A DNA stretch of 64,000 nucleotides from Stenopsyche tienmushanensis (Eukaryota; Arthropoda; Insecta; Trichoptera; Stenopsychidae), in NCBI GenBank assembly GCA_008973525.1, contig WACJ01000247.1:496001-560000 (forward strand), read 5' to 3'. A program made the position numbers and the translations under genes. The notes beneath the pieces were generated by a model, which did no database searches, was not told where the DNA came from, and was given only the letters and a program-made list of their open reading frames with translations. Positions 46,095-56,311 of this stretch are shown here, piece after piece; position 1 is the first letter of the stretch; every line of letters starts with the position of its first letter.

Positions 46095-46626
46095 GTCCTC
46101 CCGAAAGAAATCTATTACTTTCACGCGCTTTCATTTGAGTTTTTCAAAATTATATGCCGTTTTTATCTATCGGAACTGGAATACAATCAAAGGCAACAAA
46201 CACCATCTTGAATGAAATTTATGGATCAGACTTTTTTTTAAAAAAAACCTATCCTCTCTTTTCCACATATATTTATTAGTCTTGCTTTACGCGGTTTCGT
46301 TTAACACGATGATCTAGCAGAACGAATCTTTGGCGTTAAGCGAGAGATTGGTGTAGTTCAAAATTTCTCAAACTGTGACCTGTATAACAACGAAATATAA
46401 ATGATTTTTGGTTATAAAACTAATTTAAAAAATAGATGGGGAAAATGTTTGTAAAATAATAATTTTGTTTGTTATGAGTATGTTTTCAATATATTGTTAG
46501 AGCACAATTTTATATTTGCTGTAACTTTGATTTTCCACCCCAGGCGCCTCCCAGAGTTAATGATGTTTTATATTGTGTAAAAAAATTGAAAAAAAAAATG
46601 GATTTCTTTCGGGATAACCTAATATT
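46092..46626. mobile_element. Mariner-type non-autonomous element
   Basis: Ends TTAGGTCCTCCCGAAAG and CTTTCGGGATAACCTAA form terminal inverted repeats, flanked by TA. 535 bp with no transposase motifs. The left end abuts a (TA)n run at 46059-46091, so the insertion used the microsatellite as a TA target. Confidence 0.7.
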
Positions 46627-47228
46627 TTAAACTGAGACTTAGACGTTATATCAATGAATTGGTATTTCAGCCAAATAAATGTATGTATTTGTTTGTTAGT
46701 GTATTGATGTTGATGAGCTCGGGCCTCATTCGGGGCGTTACACATTTTAAGGGGCCCAAAGAGTTTTTGTCCCACCGCGTAAATCAAGGGAGAAAAGAAA
46801 TTGCTCTAAGAATATTCTCGTCCTTTGACATAAACGATTTTACTCCATGGGTCCAGGAGGCCTCAAACTTAAATTGCGCCAAGGGCCCCTCAAGTGCAAA
46901 ATCCGCCACTGATGCAATTGTTCAATAGATCGCAATGATCCCTTGATAGAAACAATATTTTTCTCACAGGGGCAATATTATAAAAATACCGAAAATAAAT
47001 TCGATCTAATGTTACAATGGGCAAAACGAATTTAAAAGATAAGGCCTCCGATAGCATATCGAAGATAAGATAAGACTAATGTTCATAACAATGAAACGGT
47101 TTATTCGCAGTCTTTCCACATTACCTACGTGCGGTGTAGTTGGGTCGAAATTCGACAATGACTGACGTATTGTCTCCACAGTGATGAGCAACAGTGATCA
47201 AAAGTGACCAATCTTAAAAACTGAAGCC

Positions 47229-50200
47229 ATGCCGAGGTCCACGAGGAGTATTGTGGAGTCCATGGCGAGGAGCATCGACGAGAAAAAAACGATTTACTTG
47301 TTTTCAATTTTGAATATCATTCTATTAGTACGTCATTATATTAATCATCACTTGCTTAAATAATCAAAATCAATTTATTGCACACAATTTGAGCGCCAAA
47401 TCAACAATGCTTTGCCGGGGTTGAGTATTTATATTATATTGTTATTCATATTTAACCATGTATACATGAAATATATACTGTGACATTGACCAATTGTTAT
47501 GGTGACACATATGCTGTATCAACGGTATGGCAGGCAACATCATGGTGCACACGTTCTGTTGAAATGCACACTTTGATTAAACAATAATTTGCAATCGAAT
47601 CAAAAAAATGGGCTATTTATAACTTTGTTGTTATTAATTTAATTACCAAAAGGCACTCATGATTTTCATATTATTAATATACTAGCCTGTTTATATAAGC
47701 CTGGTCGTTTATCGACTCTTACGAAAGATAAGCATCATATTAATGTATAGGATTTGGCATCATTGATTATATACCCAAATTTATTACATAATTTTAAGGG
47801 AAGTGCAATCAGCCAGATATTTCCTAAAACAATACAATATATATATATCAACATCGATAATCAATCGAGACAAACATGGATTGTTTTGATGCTCAGATAT
47901 CCGTAACTTCAAAAATTTCTTCAGGGGAGGCCCTCATAAATTTTAGGGGCCTTAAAAATTTTTTGACCCACCGCGTAATTCAAGAAATTAGTGAAATATA
48001 TCGAGGACTTTTCGCCATATTGAGGGCCGAATGTCAGCATTTGTCCAAAGCTAAAAGCCAAACGGCTTCAAGGGGCCTCAAACTTAAATTGCGCCAAGGG
48101 CCTCTCAAGCCCAAAATCCACCACTGATCACAATATTACATTTTTTCGCCAAATTTGCCTCGTTAATGCTGAAACGTCTTATCAGACTTGTCATTCAATG
48201 TTTTAAAAATGAATAGTAGTCGACTTTAAGTATTTACTTCTTCATTTGAATGTCAATCAAGTGCTATTTTTCAAACAAGTGACATTTTCATCAAACATCT
48301 TTTTTATAAAATGAATGATTTCAATACTTGATTGTAATTATGGGAGTAGGGTACCTTATTTTGAATAATGATGGAAATATAATGTATATTTTTAATTTCT
48401 TATACCAAAAAATCGACAGAGAGTGACTCCAACTGCGAGACTCCGATGTTGACAACCGAGTCAATAGGGGATTTATCCGGTCATTTCGCGCCGGGATATT
48501 TCTATCATGCTTTGTTTCCTAAAACAAATTACAGAACACCGAATGAAATCTTTCATTATCTATAAATCATTGATTGAATCTTTCTGTGATAACGATTAAC
48601 TTAACAATTAGAAAAATAATATGTCCCCGTAATATTTCCGCATTCAATAAACATGCCTTGCTGCCAACAGCTAAGACCTTAAGCTTTTAAAAAAATCCCT
48701 GTTAAGTGTGAACACCTTGAATTTATCAGGGCGCTATAAAATCGCATTATATTATATATAATTTGGCATCAATCAGTGGCGGATTTACCTATGGCAGTGT
48801 TTGAATTCAACTCTCCTATAGCGCCCACTTCGTTTGCGGCGTCTTTTACGCAAGCAACGAGTAAAATACCTAAGGTATTACAGTGACACCTACAAATTTA
48901 GTATAGATACCTAACTTTATCCTTGGTATTTAGTCCCTATCTTGACGCTATAGAAGGGTTAATTGTAGCAACCTTCAATTGAAAAAGTAGGTCATTCTCT
49001 GCCGCTCATATTGATGACCAAATGGCAGAATTTATCCCAGATTGAACAACGAAATCGATCTATGGGGCCTTAAAATTAAATTACGCCAAGGGCCTCTCAA
49101 GTGCTAAATCCGTCACTGCCACCAATCTCTATGCAAACTGAAAAAAAAAAACAGATTATTTAATCTGGATTATTTCTAGGTACTGTCAATATCGCTGATA
49201 TTCCTGATGCTGGGCTTGCAGGATTATTGGGACTTTTTCGACCCATTTCTGAAGGTCTATAAAGACTTACACGCAATGGGAGTTATCTTCACAGCGAGCG
49301 TTATTTGTGTGTGCGCCCTTTTCGGTTTCGTCATATGCTGTTTGAAGAACAGTTCTTATTGCATCTGGGTGAGTACTGTTTGGGTGAGTAGACGATTCCA
49401 AAATGAACTTGTGCAAAAGACCAAATGTGAATTTTTCTCTTGCATCTGCTCGCAGTACGGCTTGGGCCTGTGCATCCTGTTGGTTTTGGACATGAAAATC
49501 ATCATGACTGGGATCATCTACAAGGACTCGGCGGCGAGAGTTGTCAACAGGACTTTGTATAATGCGTTCGATGCATACAACATAAGTTCCAAGTCGCCAC
49601 AAATAAGACACAGCGTTGACACTGTGCAATTGACAGTGAGTAGTGCTTTAAATTTTATTTTTTTTAACATGAATTTTTGGAAATTATAACAACAAGAACA
49701 AACAATTATATAGACATTGAGGTGTTTTCATATGAAATGTTCGATTTTGTTAAGAACCTTTTCGAAATATTCAGTTATACACGACCGATGACGCGTAATA
49801 GTGAAATCGTAATAGGAAACCGCGCTTATCGAGGGCCGAATGGGACAAAAGGGCCTCAAACTAAAATTGCTCAAAGGTTATCTTATGTTCGCCTTTCTTT
49901 GAGTTGGCTTTTGTTATGTTTTTGAAAAATGGTCCGTCATGGAAGTCTCGCGACTGGTAGAACTGTGTAAGCAGAGCAGCTTCTTTTATCATATTTTTTT
50001 CGGTGCAATATTCATATGCACTATGCTGTGTTATTCTGATAAACTTCGCTCTAATACCCGGTGTACATGAGGCTAGTTTTCAAGCTAGTAGAGCAAGCAA
50101 GTGCCAATAAATCAGATTTGTTTTTTGTAAACAGAACTAGCTTCGTTACTAAAAGCTAGATTTTAGCTCAAAAACGGAACTAGATATACCAGTACTTTTT

Positions 50201-51242
50201 TTTAGATACACCAGCGACTTTTAAGAATATATCATCCAAAGAAATTTCCATTTTCCAAAACCTTTTCCATATAATTCTCTATTGTTTCTACCAGGTTTAT
50301 ATCAAAATTTTATTTTATTATTAAACTATTTTTAAAAAAATTGAAAAGATAAGGTCATTTTTTTCTAAAAAAAACGCCATTTTGTAAAAATACAATTCGT
50401 TTTTTTCCTTGAGGTAATTAATATAGCGACATTTTTATTAATTTAGAATCTTTTATCTTTTTATATTTTAGATAATTAGAAGGGTTGAAATCGTATCAAC
50501 CAAGACGCTTTTTTTCCTTATATATATCTTATATATACATATAATTTAATGATTGTTCCAATTCAATCACTCTTGGGCGTCCCAAAATTACCCAAAATTT
50601 TTACCTTTAGACTAGAATACCCCCTTAAAAAATCGGATATGTCTTATGAAAACATCTGATAGTTGATAAGTGATCGATAAAACGACACCTGATAAATAAT
50701 ATAAATCATCAATCATTGATTATCTGACATCTAAAAAATCTGGTTTTACAGTGACATCTTTTTATGTTTATAAACATTATAAATTATACTTTTGAATCAA
50801 TAGATGTCACTGTATATTTTTGATATTTATTTATAGTTGCGGTGTTGTGGCTCTCGGAATTATGCTGATTGGTTTGATTCTAAATTTAATAAAGTTCCAT
50901 ACACATGTTGTCCATTTTCCATGTCTCACGAGACTGAAGCCTATTGTATATATGGAGATCCTTATTTCTTTACCATAGGATGCTTGAGCGATTTGGTCGG
51001 CGTAAGTATTTGTTTGAAATGATATCATAATGTCAAATTTGGGCTCATAGATGTCATTGCAAAATTGTATTGTGCAATTTTGTTGCGTTCACAAAGATGT
51101 CACTATGCGTATTATAAAATGATTTCAGATCCCTAATCTTGGACTGACACTCATATTCTGCATTGTAGCAATACTTTTGTCGATAAAAGTGTTGGGATTA
51201 CTGATTGTGCTGAAAATGGAAAAAATGTTCAAGGAATATTAA
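47229..51242 (+). CDS. Tetraspanin, complete five-exon gene
   Basis: Tetraspanins are four-pass membrane proteins that organise membrane microdomains. Proposed coding exons are 47229-47327, 49180-49368, 49456-49635, 50837-51001 and 51129-51242; every junction is GT...AG and phase 0, giving 248 residues. TM1 (about 22-45) is split by intron 1: exon 1 ends in FSILNIILL and exon 2 begins VLSISLIFLMLG. TM2 is about 66-87, TM3 about 91-117 and TM4 about 215-238. The large extracellular loop (about 118-212) carries the family CCG motif (C159-C160-G161), then YTCC (C180, C181), C193 and GC (C205), the six-cysteine layout. Stop TAA at 51240, with AATAAA at 51280. Introns are 1,852, 87, 1,201 and 127 nt; introns 1 and 3 contain repeats. 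The 20-residue N-terminus before TM1 is basic and lacks the cysteines often found there. Exon 2 onward is very secure; exon 1 rests on exact phase and continuity of TM1. No specific subfamily is assigned. Confidence 0.9.
47930..48128. mobile_element. hAT-type fragment (GGCGGATTTA family) in tetraspanin intron 1
   Basis: Shares GGGGCCTTAAAAATTTTTTG, CACCGCGTAATTCAAG and AAATTGCGCCAAGGGCC with 46750-46910, and ends AAATCCACCACTG. The left end has been lost. Confidence 0.55.
48774..49118. mobile_element. hAT MITE (CAGTGGCGGATTTA family) in tetraspanin intron 1
   Basis: 345 bp with ends CAGTGGCGGATTTA and TAAATCCGTCACTG, flanked by GCATCAAT and CCACCAAT (6 of 8 match). It carries inside it a single-ended copy of the TATAGAAGGG repeat (about 48860-48966). 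It lies 61 bp before tetraspanin exon 2. Confidence 0.7.
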
Positions 51243-51289
51243 GGCTGTGTGATTAATTTTAAATTTTACCTCTGATGTAAATAAATTAT

Positions 51290-52340
51290 TGTAATTTTAT
51301 TTATAAATTTGTATATATGCTTTTTCCACATAAATAAAAATATTTTTTATACTCATTGCGTACTATATAATAATCCCCAAAATCGCACCCCAATATGAAA
51401 GTTTGACGGACGAAAGATGACGTCAGAAGACAACCACGGCCATGGATTTGCCTCAGTCTGTGTCTAGTTATTGCCAAACTCGCATGTGTCGTTTCAATCC
51501 GAATTGAATCCATAAAGGTAAAAAAATTATAAAACAAATAAAAACACGTACACCTCATCAGCACGATGAAGGCTACTAAATCGAGACATTCCCGTCGAAA
51601 TCTGGACGTTTGGAAACAGTGGCGTAACTATTAATTGGCGAGCTTAGGCGACGCCTAAGGGCAGTAACTGTCTAATCCATGTATACAGTACATATATGTT
51701 TTTAAATTTGTTATATTAACCTTTCCCATTTTCCCTACCGGTGATGTATTTACTACACCTCGACTCTAATAATGGGAATATCGATATGAAATATAATAGA
51801 TGTGGGGCTCAGAATTTGACATAAACATTTTGACGTTCCGTATTTAGCCTCAAATCTGCAAACGACACAATTTGTTGTTGTATTCGTGAATATTTTCAAT
51901 GTCATACTAGCATAAAACGCATTGTGTCAAAACATTGCACTGTTTTACAATCGAATAATCAGGCTTTTCATTAGCAGATTCAGAACATTTCCGACTTGCG
52001 ATATTTTTTGAAGATATCCCCATAGTTATACATAGTATATTTGTCACGTGCCATTCCTCAGATAGTGAAAATAAATAATTTTTATTTAAAAATGTAATTT
52101 AACGACTTTTAAGCACTTTCAAACAAAATAATTATTAGAAACCAAAGAAAAACCAAACAAATGTACTATGTATGACATTTTTTAAAGATTGTTCTACAGT
52201 TCAATGATAATTTTCAGTGGAACCCTACAAAAATTTTGATATCCACATTGAAAAAAATATTGTATGAATATAATTAAAGTTCGCTTTAATATTAAATGTG
52301 CAATTTTGTAGGTATTCTAATAGATGATATCAAAACAAAT
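51290..52340. other. Downstream flank of the tetraspanin gene
   Basis: AT-rich, with the inverted 90-bp repeat at 51716. An 87-codon minus frame (51564-51301) has no domain. Confidence 0.35.
51716..51830. repeat. 90-bp dispersed repeat, inverted copy
   Basis: CCCTACCGGTGATGTATTTA and CTACACCTCGACTCTAATAA are the reverse complement of the 14510 copy. Confidence 0.55.
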
Positions 52341-52345
52341 TCTCA

Positions 52346-52684
52346 ATGCATCCAATATCGGGCATTGCTTTGCTTGGCGGGTACTCGCTGATGAATTTTT
52401 GATTTGTTTATTTATTGATTTGGAGAGGCATATGATGTGGTTGCTAAGCAACACGCGCTTAGTTCGAAAGGCAGTAGTAGAGCCTAGCGATGTATTGCTG
52501 TGGGAGTGAGAGGTAAGATGCGTGCGCTCTCCCTCACTTCGTATAGCGACTGGCGAGCCACCGAGCACCACGACGCGCCAGCTGCCGAGCGCGACCGAAC
52601 GCAGCCGAACGTAGCCGAGCGGACGCTGAACATTACAACATCTCCGGATGCCCGACGCGAGACATTGATTTTTATATATATAGA
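52346..52684 (-). mobile_element. Helitron-like copy
   Basis: The minus-strand start TCTATATATATAAAAATC lies at 52684. The body carries the conserved TTGCTAAGCAAC block. The 3' side (52346-52400) differs from copies 1 and 2, with CGAGTACCCGCCAAGCAAAG and no clear CTAG. Paired in direct orientation with 52771-53121. Confidence 0.65.
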
Positions 52685-52770
52685 TTTAATTATTTTCATT
52701 CACTTCCATACAAAATATTTGATCCAGCCAAACCACTTTCATTGACGGAAGATAATAGAAACATACATTG

Positions 52771-53121
52771 AAGATGCATCCAAGGTCGGGCATTGCTTTG
52801 CTTGGCGGGTACTCGCTGATGAATTATTGATTTGTTTATTTATTGATTTGGAGAGGCATATGATGTGGTTGCTAAGCAACGCGCGCTAAGTTAGAAAGGC
52901 AGTAGTAGAGCCTAGCGATGTATTGGTGTGGGAGTGAGAGGTAAGGATGCGTGCGCTCTCCCTCACTTCGTATAGCGACTGGCGACCCGCCGAGCACAGC
53001 CTGCCGCCGAGCCGGCCGCCGCCGAGCGCGGCTGAACGCGGCCGAGCGGACAAAAATCGCGACAAACAAACAAACGAAGAAATATCCGGACGCGAGATAT
53101 TGATTTTTATATATATATAGA
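52771..53121 (-). mobile_element. Helitron-like copy, direct neighbour of the previous one
   Basis: Same structure and orientation as 52346-52684, only 86 bp away, with the same variant 3' side. Close tandem Helitrons of one subfamily suggest tandem insertion or local duplication. Confidence 0.65.
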
Positions 53122-53152
53122 AGATTTGAAGCAGCAGAAAGCAGCCATAAGT

Positions 53153-53305
53153 ACCTGTAGATAGTCCCGCAATTGAGGGGTCGAACTAGTTACTCAATTT
53201 TCATGTGTTTAAATCTACGGGAGGTGTTTAAATCACATATTTGCTATGAAAATCCACGCCAAAATGCTTGATAATATTCCCATAAAAGGGATTGCTAAGG
53301 CAATA
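53153..53305 (+). mobile_element. Second, diverged SINE copy
   Basis: ACCTGTAGATAGTCCCGCAA, then ATCTACGGGAGGTG and GCTATGAAAATCCACG, and finally ATAAAAGGGATTGCTAAG, follow the 33350 SINE block by block. The B box has decayed, so it is an older insertion. Confidence 0.75.
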
Positions 53306-53669
53306 CTTATTGATGAAATTTTATGCTCACAACAAAACTTCTTATCCTCAACCATTTATTTGAGTAAGAAACTCAAACTCATGAGTCTAATTGTTGTTTT
53401 AGTCGGTGTATGTGCCGACATATCGGATTAAATAAAACCTTTCTGCTACAATAGTTCTGATCTTTCGAAGACATAAACGCAGCAGCCTCAAGAAGGCAAC
53501 GATCAATTGCCAAAATAAATAAAAACATACAGAGTTATAATGTTTCTTTTAAGTATGATGTATGCGATGGGCTTTTTTTTTTCAGTATTTTAAACCAGCC
53601 AATTGTAAATTATTAACGAGACTTAGAAGATATCTTCATTCTGGCTCACTTGCAACAGAATAACCATTG

Positions 53670-53740
53670 TTGGTGTGCGGAATTTGTTCAGATAGTCGTT
53701 TAACGGATGCACCATGTTGGCGCATATTGATCTGGTGGTT
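53670..53740 (+). repeat. Short copy of the 9.5 kb repeat
   Basis: Contains GTTTAACGGATGCACCATG and GGCGCATATTGATCTGGTG, matching 9615-9670 and 20630-20690. The remainder of the family is absent. Confidence 0.5.
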
Positions 53741-54349
53741 GCTACGACGTACAAAGCACAGCAACCGTCGATTAGTTCTGTATTACGCTTTGGATTACCA
53801 ATTCAAGCTCATCAGAGTCCACCATAAAAATAATTTCGATACCAAAACTTATTAAATATTTTGCATACTTCTGCAAAATTATAAAATTAATATGTATTTA
53901 TTGTTAAATTCATTTTCTCAACGGCTCATTCCAAAATGAAAACAATTAGTTATTATGAAAATTTCGGGTTTTGCATCTGAGTTCACTATCCAAGAATAAA
54001 TATTTCCGTTTTCTCTCAGAAGATTTATGACTATCGATTCTAAAAAAAAACCAGCGACTATCGTGTCACATTATCCTACTAATAATAATTATTTAACAAG
54101 AAATAAAAATACAAATAATTTTATTTCTTGAAATTCGGCATAGTGTGCCCGGCACCCGCGGACCACCAGTTGGGAATACTATTTTAGCGCTTCTATCACC
54201 AGAAAGGAATTTTATTAGTCGCATTGCTTAGTTCGTTGGTGTGACTTGTCTGCAGTGTATCGTGCTTCTCGAGTCTTTACTAATTATTCTTATTCCTCGT
54301 TATACTCATTTGGTATGTTACTGCGCTTTCATTTTATTTATTGTATGTA

Positions 54350-54722
54350 TACAAATTCTCCCAATTTAAGAAGAAAAAATAATAAATATGATAGCGATAT
54401 CGAGTTTGACACGGAATATTTTGTTGAAAATTTCGAAAATTTTGGTGAGAAAAATAATAGACATTAATGGAACTCATTATCACAATCGTCCTCGAGACGT
54501 CGGATACAAAATATTGCTATTGAGAATTTTGAACTTTAAATGGTAGTGCAAATATAAACACAATAAGAGAACTGTTTGCTTTATTTATAGCTGCAGACAT
54601 GGTAAGAGAGATATGTAACGAAATAGCACGTCAAATTGATCGTTTACCTGAAAATAAGATGGGACCGCTTTCTGAAGAAAGATTATATGCTTTCTTCGGA
54701 ATAATGCTTGCATCGGGCTGAA
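54350..54722 (+). pseudogene. piggyBac transposase N-terminal relic
   Basis: An acidic N-terminal stretch (NKYDSDIEFDTEYF) is followed by ALFIAADMVREICNEIAR and SEERLYAFFGIMLASG, the start of the piggyBac DDE transposase domain. It is broken by stops and lacks the catalytic aspartates. Confidence 0.7.
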
Positions 54723-54744
54723 ATCGACCGTGCTGCGCACCTAT

Positions 54745-54965
54745 AAAGGGGTGTATGGAACAGCCGATCACAGTAGTTGGTGGACTATGTCAAAGGCTTA
54801 CCACTATTCTCAACAGCCTAGGCCCTAGGCAAACAGGGGAGAACGGTTTTAGGCTGTTCAAACGGCGACTCGTCTCTGTGACTAGGTACTAAGAATGACG
54901 TTGCTCGTGGGGCAAAATGATCAGTGGAATACACTATTTGTGTGGCTAGTCCGGGGTAACCCGGA
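54745..54965. repeat. Dispersed repeat, copy beside the piggyBac relic
   Basis: GGAACAGCCGATCACAGTAG, GTCAAAGGCTTACCACTATT and GACTAGGTACTAAGAATGAC match 57135-57265. Confidence 0.5.
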
Positions 54966-55059
54966 ACAGACTACACAACAGCGCAGGAAGTGGGTACGAT
55001 TTGTTAATGAACCCCCAATCCAGTCAGTCGCTTTCTGATGTCTGTCGTCTGTCTACCAC

Positions 55060-55760
55060 GGCATATACGAGGCTTGTTCAGAAATTAAGTGTACTAGATT
55101 TTTATTTAGAAAAAGTGTATTTGAAAAACTATTACAGGATTCTTTTGATACATTTGTTGACTATTTTTCTAAATAATTGCCATATCATTCAATGTCGTGG
55201 CACAGGCTTCTTTATATCCTCAAATAATTCTCCCGCCAGTTCCTTTCCCCACTTCAGAACCTCTTTTTGCACCTGCTCGTCGGTTGAAAAACTAATTCCA
55301 CCCATATGTTAGTTTGTTTTGAATGCTATTTTTGATTTTTTTTAGGGTCATACAATGTTATTGTGCATTGATGGTCTCCCCCTGAGGTAGAAATTTTACC
55401 AAAATTATGCCTTTTCGGTCACAAAACCCTGAGGTCTGAATTGTGGTTTTGATGTTTTTGGCAGATGGGGGAATTGGTATGACGACTGTCTTACTCAGGG
55501 GTATAATGAGCCACCAACGTTCCATCTTCAGACACAATAAGATTCATAAAATTCTCATCTTCTAATTCAAATCGCTTCAAGTCAAGCGGATCACAGCACG
55601 TGGCTCGTACTTGACGGGATTTCTTAAAATAAAATTGGCAATAATTTATTTTTCCTTCATTTCGTAATATGTTCCCGATAAAATCCTGTTCCAAATATCA
55701 TTCTTGCCATTTTTATGATTTTTTTTCTCAAGTCTTATCAAATTACGTCAAATTAGCTAG
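55060..55760 (-). pseudogene. Decayed mariner transposase (third lineage) with one end
   Basis: Minus-strand frames contain FMNLIVSEDGTLVAHYTPE (position of the first catalytic Asp, motif altered), PKTSKPQFRPQGFV, DRKGIILVKFLPQGETINAQ and the C-terminal FSTDEQVQKEVLKWGKEL. The element end near 55065 carries ACGAGGCTTGTTCAG. The part with the second and third catalytic residues is deleted. A 67-residue open frame here (55694-55491) is part of this relic, not a host exon. Confidence 0.72.
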
Positions 55761-55764
55761 ATAT

Positions 55765-56311
55765 TCTTCGTTTAGGTACAGTTTTTTTCAGTTCGCACTA
55801 AAATTTTATAGAAGATGATTCACTTTTAAAGCAAATTCTAAATCAACATTTTTAATACCATATCAAAATAAGCGACTTATTGCAATATGGATAGTGTTAA
55901 AATGTGGTTTTTTATTGTTATTATCTATGAATAATATTGCTGATAAGGACGGCTTATGAAGTCTATCAACATTTTGAAGAAACATTATATATAATACTCA
56001 TTGAATGTGAAACCGTACTATTTGGCACTTGTATGTAAATTCTGTGCAAAAGAGTGAATTCAATCGATAAAAAATAATTAATCTTTTTAATTGTGAGGAA
56101 AATTTACAGTAAAGTTTAATTTTTGACATTAGAATGTTTAGCTCATTTTTTATGTTCATAGGAATTTACATAGTAAGAATTCAGGATTGACTATGTTCTT
56201 TGTTACTAAAACTGAAGACAAATGTATACTGTTTATGTACTTAATGCAAAAATATCAATCGCTAAAATATCTGTGTGATATTATATTTGTGTAATTTTTC
56301 TTATATTATAG
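55765..56311. other. AT-rich flank upstream of the ankyrin ATG
   Basis: No coding signal. Ends in a pyrimidine-rich tract and ATTATAG just before the ATG, read as a splice acceptor. Confidence 0.4.

Larger units (their letters stand above)
45805..46918. mobile_element. hAT-type element (GGCGGATTTA family) split by a mariner element
   Basis: The left end ATGGCGGATTTATCATTTGA and right end AAATCCGCCACTG are inverted. The interior (GGGGCCCAAAGAGTTTTTG, CCACCGCGTAAATCAA) is shared with 47930-48128 and 30330-30375. The mariner MITE 46092-46626 is nested. No matching target duplication could be seen. Confidence 0.5.

Noticed and set aside
49267..49629. 120-codon minus-strand frame
   Set aside because: Shadow of tetraspanin exons 2 and 3.
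55491..55694. Apparent host exon on the minus strand ending GTLVAHYTPE
   Set aside because: Neighbouring frames on the same strand are clearly mariner transposase, and this segment matches the region of its first catalytic residue.
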